Assembly: GCA_023627715.1 (NCBI GenBank)
Contig: JAMAHW010000025.1
Span: 368,504 to 432,503, forward strand
Origin: Periconia sp. R9002
Lineage: Eukaryota > Ascomycota > Dothideomycetes > Pleosporales > Periconiaceae
Length of the DNA: 64,000 bases
Direction: 5' to 3'
Numbering within the stretch: the first letter of the stretch is position 1; each line of letters opens with the position of its first letter. Both the position numbers and the translations under genes were made by a program. The notes under the pieces are model-generated. The model was not told the DNA's origin. It saw only the letters and a program-made list of their open reading frames with translations, and did no database searches. Below are positions 58,873-64,000 of the stretch, piece after piece.

Positions 58873-61017
58873 GCAGAAGCAGCCGCTCCAACACTCTTCT
58901 AATCAATCGCCCCAGCAGCAGCAACCTCCCCCACCTCCACAACACCAACAACAACAGCAGTATCAAACCTACCACCCTCCCCCGCCCCCCGCTCAGCCAG
59001 GCCAGGCCGATTACCAGGCCTTCCACCTCCCCAATCCTAATCAGCCTAGCCCCCTTCCTTCCAACAGCGCACAATTGCACCCACCCGAGCACGCTGGCCA
59101 ACAACAGCTCCAATCACAAAATTACTATCAATACCAAGCTCAGCAACAGCCTCCCTCCCAGCAGGGCTCACACGATCCTCACTCTCAAAACACCCATTAC
59201 ACCCAACAACCTCAGTTTTCACCGCCCATTCAGCCGCACCACGGCCAAGACTTCCCCAGTAGCCAGCACGTTCGCGGCTCCTCGCAAGGCAACGTCGAGC
59301 TCAACGCTCCGCAACCCATTGACGGCCAGCATTCGCAGCAGCTCCGCCCGCCCTCCTCTCAGGGTAACATTGCCCCGCCGTCGCCCCTTCAGTCCCTGAG
59401 CGGCAGTTACCCTCCCTCGTACAACGCCCAGCAGGGGCAGCAACCCCAAAATCTCGACCCTCACTCCCAGAGTACAACACCACCGCAGCAGGCGCAGGAC
59501 AACATGCCTCCTTCTGCCCCGAGAAATACACTGAGGAAGGTTAATGAAGGGAACCAGCCTCAGGGCGGACCACCATCGAGAGAAGGCTCTTTGCTCTCGC
59601 AACAATCTACCCAAGGTCAGGCTCATGGACAACCGCCCCCCTCGCCGGGCCTCCACCAAACGTTTGGCGCTAACGTCGTGCCAACAGCTTCGCAAGGGCA
59701 GCCGTACCGAGGAGATAAGCAAGGCCAGCAAGCGTCAGGGGGAGATCTGGGACGGGCGACACCACCGCCACGCTCGGCAACCGACATGACCGATGATGAG
59801 ATAAGCTCCTTGGTCAAGGAGCATGAAGTTCTGCGTAAGTGTTTATTGTTTTTGTTCGTATCCCATTGGCGATACTGACTTCCCACCCAGGCGAGAAATA
59901 TCAAAAGGTCAAACGATACTTCTTCGAACAGCAAAGCCAAGTGCACCAGCTGCAAAACACGCTCGCGAATCAACGCCTTTCCGTCTCACGCACATCTTGG
60001 GATGACAGCGAATATGGCACACGGTTCAACCGATTGGACGGGCTCATTGCGCAGCTGTCATTCTCCATACGAAAGGATTGGAAAACAATTCCGCCGTGGC
60101 TACACACTGTGGTAAACAAAACTGCCGTGGAAACGGGAAAGCAGGAGATGACTGCTGTCGGTCGTGCTTTCATCTCATGCTGGCTGGTTGAGAACGTCTT
60201 CGACAAGTACTTCCATCCCGATTTGGAACCCGGGCTATCGATGCAGTTGAAGGCTATTCAGCTCAATATACGGAGGAACGCGCCTCCAGCTCAGAGTCCC
60301 GAGGATGAAGATGCTTTGAACGCCAAAGTCATCAACTGGCGTCTAGCTACTCTGGAAGGTCTAGCTGACATGTTGCGAGCCAGCTCGGCGGCTTCGCACC
60401 GAACTGCGCTTACGGAACAGCTGAACGAGCAACTCATTAGCTCTCTGCAAATGTACATGAACGACCCTGCTCCCCCTGATCTAAATGGAGGTGTGCCTAT
60501 GATTATAGAGCTGGCCATTAGCGTCGCACAGCATCTTCCACTTGAAAGCCGAGAGGTGCACATTGAGTACTTCTACCCCGGATCCCCTCTCTCATCGGAG
60601 TTTATGAAGATTGAGTCTGGCATCCCGGCTTTGACAAGCCCGATAGAACAGCCCGACGATGAGGATGTTTCTTCCCTGAGGAGCGGGGAGACCAAGGACG
60701 ACGGCGCATCCATTGCGGAACAGGAGCAACAGGCACAACAACAGGGTGGTCAAAACCTCAAAGACCACGCCAAGAAGCACAGTATATTCAGCTCGTTCGC
60801 CTCCAAGAAGCCTACACAGACGCCTGCAGCAGCGAACAAACGCGAGTCGGTCCTTGGACAAGGAGGCAGTCAACAAAGCCTTTCGCAACCATCTTTAAGC
60901 TCAGGAGCAGCGACAAAGGAGGAGGCACCTCCTTCCAAGGTCCGCCTGTCTGTTGGTGTATCATTGGAGATTCGTGGTAAAAGTATTTTGATGAAAGCGC
61001 CGGTGTACAGCACGTGA
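57933..61017 (+). CDS. Gln/Pro-rich protein with conserved helical C-terminal half
   Basis: Protein of 985 aa that I do not recognise. Exons: 57933-58029, 58101-59834 and 59891-61017; introns 71 and 56 bp, phases agree. Residues 1-570 are low complexity: Gln, Pro, Ser and His dominate, with a poly-Gln run (about 280-295) coded by CAA/CAG repeats. From about 590 the sequence becomes well ordered: SLVKEHEVLREKYQKVKRYF starts a coiled coil of about 50 residues, followed by a helical domain (RFNRLDGLIAQLSFSIRKDW, FISCWLVENVFDKYF, INWRLATLEGLADMLR) and a beta-containing segment (VHIEYFYPGSPLSSEFMKI). The tail (KVRLSVGVSLEIRGKSILMK) is again ordered. A scaffold role is a guess from the layout; no enzyme motif is visible. 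Confidence 0.75.
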
Positions 61018-61693
61018 GGGTTCTGCTGGATTGTTTTCTTTTTGAGATCTTGCATGATGGACGATGACTTGGATGATTGCCATAAAGCGACGGAGTTCTT
61101 CTTCCTCCCTCCCTTTCTACTTCTTTATATATTTGATAGATGGGATTCGAGATATGTGGGGATAGCGATTGCCTCTGCTTTTCGCATTGCTTGATTGTAT
61201 TCAATCTTTCGCCTATTCCTATTCCGCTCTCGCGTCTCCTACCTTTTCCAAGTATTTGCTTGGTTCAAAATCCGGTGGTGGTAAGGACTGAATGACAGGA
61301 CGGGGAGGTTAGATGGTAGTGAGACGTTTGTTAGGCTGTTTTTGTGCACCGATACCCTCTTTGTTGCTCCGGTTGTTAGAATTGAATGAGGAAGGATTTT
61401 GGTCTACTTTGTGTCTCGTGTCCTTGATGTTTGATATATGCCAATTTGTAACGGCGTTGGAGTTGACTGTGGTGAGGCAGGGCCATATTCCTCGGAGACA
61501 CTAGTCGCCGATTGGCCAGATGCAGCCCTATGGCCAGGGTCCCATGATACCGGTCGGTGTTATTATCATTGATGCTCATTGTTTATTTGTGCGCCAGAAG
61601 ACAGCCGCCTCTGCTTTCAACGACATCTGCGCAAACACAGCTATTATCTTCGGCTTGAACATTTTTTGAAGAGCAGGTGGTGCTCCAGGCAAA
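61018..61693. other. Intergenic interval
   Basis: About 680 bp. Two open frames pass through it but neither looks coding; the frame that runs in from 61579 joins the next gene only after its intron. No gene is supported. Confidence 0.6.
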
Positions 61694-63771
61694 ATGGACA
61701 ACGTACAGGTGTCCCCCCGCTACAAGAGTACGATCCTCGCACATCGACCTGGTCTTTGCTGTCCGCCTGGATGGAACTAACAACAAACAACTTTCCAGCA
61801 ACCTCCCTTTCCGTCCCGTCGCCGACCGCCTCTCACGTCGCGCATCTTTCTACCTCCCGCTTGCAAATACGCTCACTCAGCACTTTTGAGATTGTACGGA
61901 GTATCGCTCTTCCCTCGACACACGACCTGCGCAATTCTACAATCGCATGGTCCCCGCCTTCCCGCCTCCGCACCCCCACCCCGACACCCACATCTACACC
62001 ACCGCGCCGAAGTCGCAGTCGCGCGCCCCAAGTTGCCTCGTATCGATTTCTTATTGCGGATAATGACAACATACGTATATATGACCTGCGTGACGAGAAA
62101 TGGAACGCCGTCATCAACAATGGATCGGGGAGTATGGGCAAGAACGTCCATATTGAGTTTGGGAGAGATGAAAATGAGGTACTGGTTTGGAGTGCGTTTG
62201 CGAGCCGTGTCGTTAGGTGGTGTTTGAAGACGGGAAGGCATATCGAGATTAGAGATCCTAAGTTTGAAGGGAAGATAGGGAAGGGGTGGGGTTATCGACC
62301 GCGCAAAGACGGATGTATGGGAGATGGAGGTGGCGGCGAAGGAGGAAGTGGGAAGGGAAACGTCATGGCAATACTGTGTCGTAGCTCTGGACAAGATATT
62401 CTCTTGCTCCTTGCTCTACCGACGTACTCGGTGCTGAAAAGAGTCGATCTCCCCACAACGGATGCTCAGGGTCTGAAGTGGAGTCGCGACGGGCGGTGGA
62501 TAGCCATCTGGGACTCGGCAGCAACGGGATACTTTCTACATATATACACCGCAGACGGACATCTCTACCGCACCATCACCCGCGAAACTTCAACAGAATT
62601 AAACGAATGGGGCATCGAAGGCCTAGGGATCAAAACTGTAGAATGGGTTCCTGGGAACGAGTGGCTTGCTGTCGGTGGGTGGGACCGCCGCGTGCGTATC
62701 CTATCGACCAGAACCTTCACACCTGGCGTATACCTCGACCACACCGCCGAGATAAATGTCCCTAGCGCCATCGTATACACGGAAGTGGTCGATGCATCCG
62801 GTTCAAGGAGCTACACAACCACGCCACAACCCGCTACACCACCAAAAGCGATGCTTGAAAAGAACGAAACGGGTCTCATGAAGCAAGGCATCAGCATCAT
62901 GGCATTCAACAAGACCGGTACATTGTGCGCCACACGGGACGACTCAACGCCGACGACGGTGTGGATATGGGATCTCATCAGCCTCAAACCCCGTACGATC
63001 CTCATCCAGCACTCTCCAGTCAAAACGCTGCAGTGGCACCCTACCGACGCCTCCTCCCTCCTCATCCAAACGACACATGACTCTCCTACAGTATACCTCT
63101 TATCCGTCCCTCGCCCCGCATCCTCCACCACCACATCAGCATCGACATCAATATCCGCGCCAATACTATCCTCAACAACAGCATCAACCTCTTCCTCCCC
63201 TCACATAAACCCCCCAGAAATCTTCTCCCTCCCTCCACCCACCACCACCACCACCACAAACAAACCCATCTCCAGACCCAAACCCCCGCTCCCAACCTCC
63301 TCCGCCCTCCCCACACGCTGGACAGCCCGCTGGCTCGCCACAGCCCCAGACAAGAAACCCGCCCTCGTCCTCGCGCACACGCTCGTCTACGTCGTCGTCT
63401 GGCCCGACGGCAAAGACCAGATCCTACGTTTCGAAAACTCGGACGGCGACTACGACGACAGCGACGACAGTCTTTTTGAAATCCTGACGGGCAGGAAACA
63501 GGTACCCCCGCTTCTCCCGCTGCAGCAGCAGGACGATGGCGAGGGTGAGGGGGATGCGGGATTTTTCGAGGACGAGGCGGAGGGTGGAGAGGAGGAAGAG
63601 GAGGAGGATTTGTTTGCTGCGGAGGGCGAGGTGAGTATGGGTGAGGGAGAAGGGTTCGAGGATACGTTTCGGGGGAAGGGAAGACCGGGCGTGGCGGGGT
63701 TCGACTTGGGGATGATGAGGCAGAGGGGGAGGAGTGTGTTGGGGGAGAGTGGGTTGGATGAGATGTTTTGA
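61694..63771 (+). CDS. WRAP73/WDR8-type WD40 protein
   Basis: WD40 propeller protein of 668 aa, the fungal counterpart of WRAP73 (WDR8), which in fission yeast works at spindle pole bodies with Msd1 and the kinesin Pkl1 to anchor microtubule minus ends. Exons: 61694-61727 and 61799-63771; intron of 71 bp with GTACGA donor and a CTAAC branch site. The spliced start aligns with the family N-terminus. Diagnostic pieces are LKWSRDGRWIAIWDS, GIKTVEWVPGNEWLAVGGWD, DHTAEINVPSAIVYTEV, GTLCATRDDSTPTTVWIWDL and HSPVKTLQWHP. Two loops are expanded: a Gly-rich one near residue 215 and a Ser/Thr/Pro-rich one near 480-540. A long acidic tail (EEEEEEDLF) replaces the usual short C-terminus. Confidence 0.87.
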
Positions 63772-63921
63772 TTTGGGGTTTGATGGTGGTTTTTTTTGGC
63801 TTTTGTTGTTGTTTTATCTTGTGCTTGTTTTTTGGGTGCATGGATGCATCGATCGATTAATCATTTGATGAGCGTAAACCTACATACCTATGTAGGATGT
63901 GACTACCTCTCGTCATACTAC

Positions 63922-63923
<2 letters not shown>
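63772..63923. other. 3' flank of the WD40 gene
   Basis: Short T-rich stretch after the stop codon, likely 3' UTR; nothing else seen. Confidence 0.5.
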
Positions 63924-63953
<30 letters not shown>

Positions 63954-64000
63954 CTTCTTCTTCTTCTTCTTCTTCTTCTTCTTCTTCTTCTTCTTCTTCT
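63924..64000 (+). repeat. (CTT)n microsatellite, open at the window edge
   Basis: At least 25 uninterrupted CTT units run to the last base of the window, so the true length is unknown. It lies about 150 bp after the WD40 gene's stop codon. Confidence 0.95.

Noticed and set aside
57788..59731. Several long minus-strand open frames opposite the Gln/Pro-rich gene
   Set aside because: CAG/CCN-rich coding sequence leaves the opposite strand open (Leu/Gly/Arg-rich). None shows a family motif.
63086..63841. Minus-strand frame of 251 codons rich in Pro and Arg near the end of the WD40 gene
   Set aside because: It is antisense to well-supported coding sequence and is low complexity.
1..64000. tRNA, rRNA or CRISPR features
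   Set aside because: I looked for B-box-like GGTTCRANNCC sequences with partner A boxes, rRNA-like conserved blocks and regularly spaced direct repeats, and found none that I could support. Small RNAs could be missed by eye.

Overview
This window is nuclear DNA from a filamentous ascomycete (Pezizomycotina). The evidence is short introns of about 46-190 bp with GT..AG ends and CTAAC-like branch sites, a full-length cell-wall alpha-1,3-glucan synthase, a Zn2Cys6 transcription factor, SAT4/rhodopsin-type seven-helix receptors, a fungal cytochrome P450 and MFS permeases. I cannot name the species. I found no rRNA, tRNA, CRISPR array or prokaryotic-style operon.

Layout. 1-1490: 3' end of a Sac1/hSac2-type phosphoinositide phosphatase. 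3409-5247: hexose-type MFS transporter (4 exons) with a TATA box and two CreA-like sites. 7640-8842 (-): secreted-type PI-PLC-like phosphodiesterase with an unsettled N-terminus. 9901-10727 (-): short-chain dehydrogenase. 13660-20938: alpha-1,3-glucan synthase, about 2392 aa, with one GC-AG intron. 22829-24559 (-): rhodopsin-domain membrane protein. 25990-27585: RNase H1-type hybrid-binding domain joined to AT-hooks. 27809-29363 (-): Zn2Cys6 factor. 29711-30613 (-): NmrA-like protein. 32841-36056: large mucin-like wall/secreted protein built on an 18-bp minisatellite. 37460-38227: secreted protein made of two copies of one small domain. 39433-41412: E2-like UBC domain plus F-box-like segment plus RGG tail. 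42131-43817: Dal5-type MFS permease. 45423-47114: cytochrome P450. 48746-50055: second rhodopsin-domain protein. 51036-52202 and 52850-53608: tandem secreted SnoaL/NTF2-like paralogues. 54568-55405: secreted-pathway cytochrome b561. 57933-61017: Gln/Pro-rich protein with a conserved helical C-terminal half. 61694-63771: WRAP73/WDR8-type WD40 protein. 63924-64000: CTT microsatellite running off the window.

The genes look like ordinary chromosomal neighbours rather than one pathway. The P450, permease and receptors lie near each other, but there is no backbone synthase, so I do not call a biosynthetic cluster. A recurring theme is the cell surface: glucan synthase, mucin-like protein, duplicated-domain secreted protein, two SnoaL-like secreted proteins, PLC-like enzyme, b561 and two receptors. 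Gene-free blocks of 1-3 kb separate many genes. One of them, between 55406 and 57932, holds a small element with 35-bp terminal inverted repeats flanked by TA, which looks like a Tc1/mariner-type MITE.

The least expected items are the UBC/F-box/RGG protein, the hybrid-binding-domain/AT-hook protein, the minisatellite wall protein with an unrecognised C-terminal domain, the two-domain secreted protein with a dibasic site between its copies, and the SnoaL pair in which one copy gained a long Ser/Thr-rich insert. I see no convincing entirely new multi-gene system. All exon models were derived by eye from splice signals, reading phase and family similarity.
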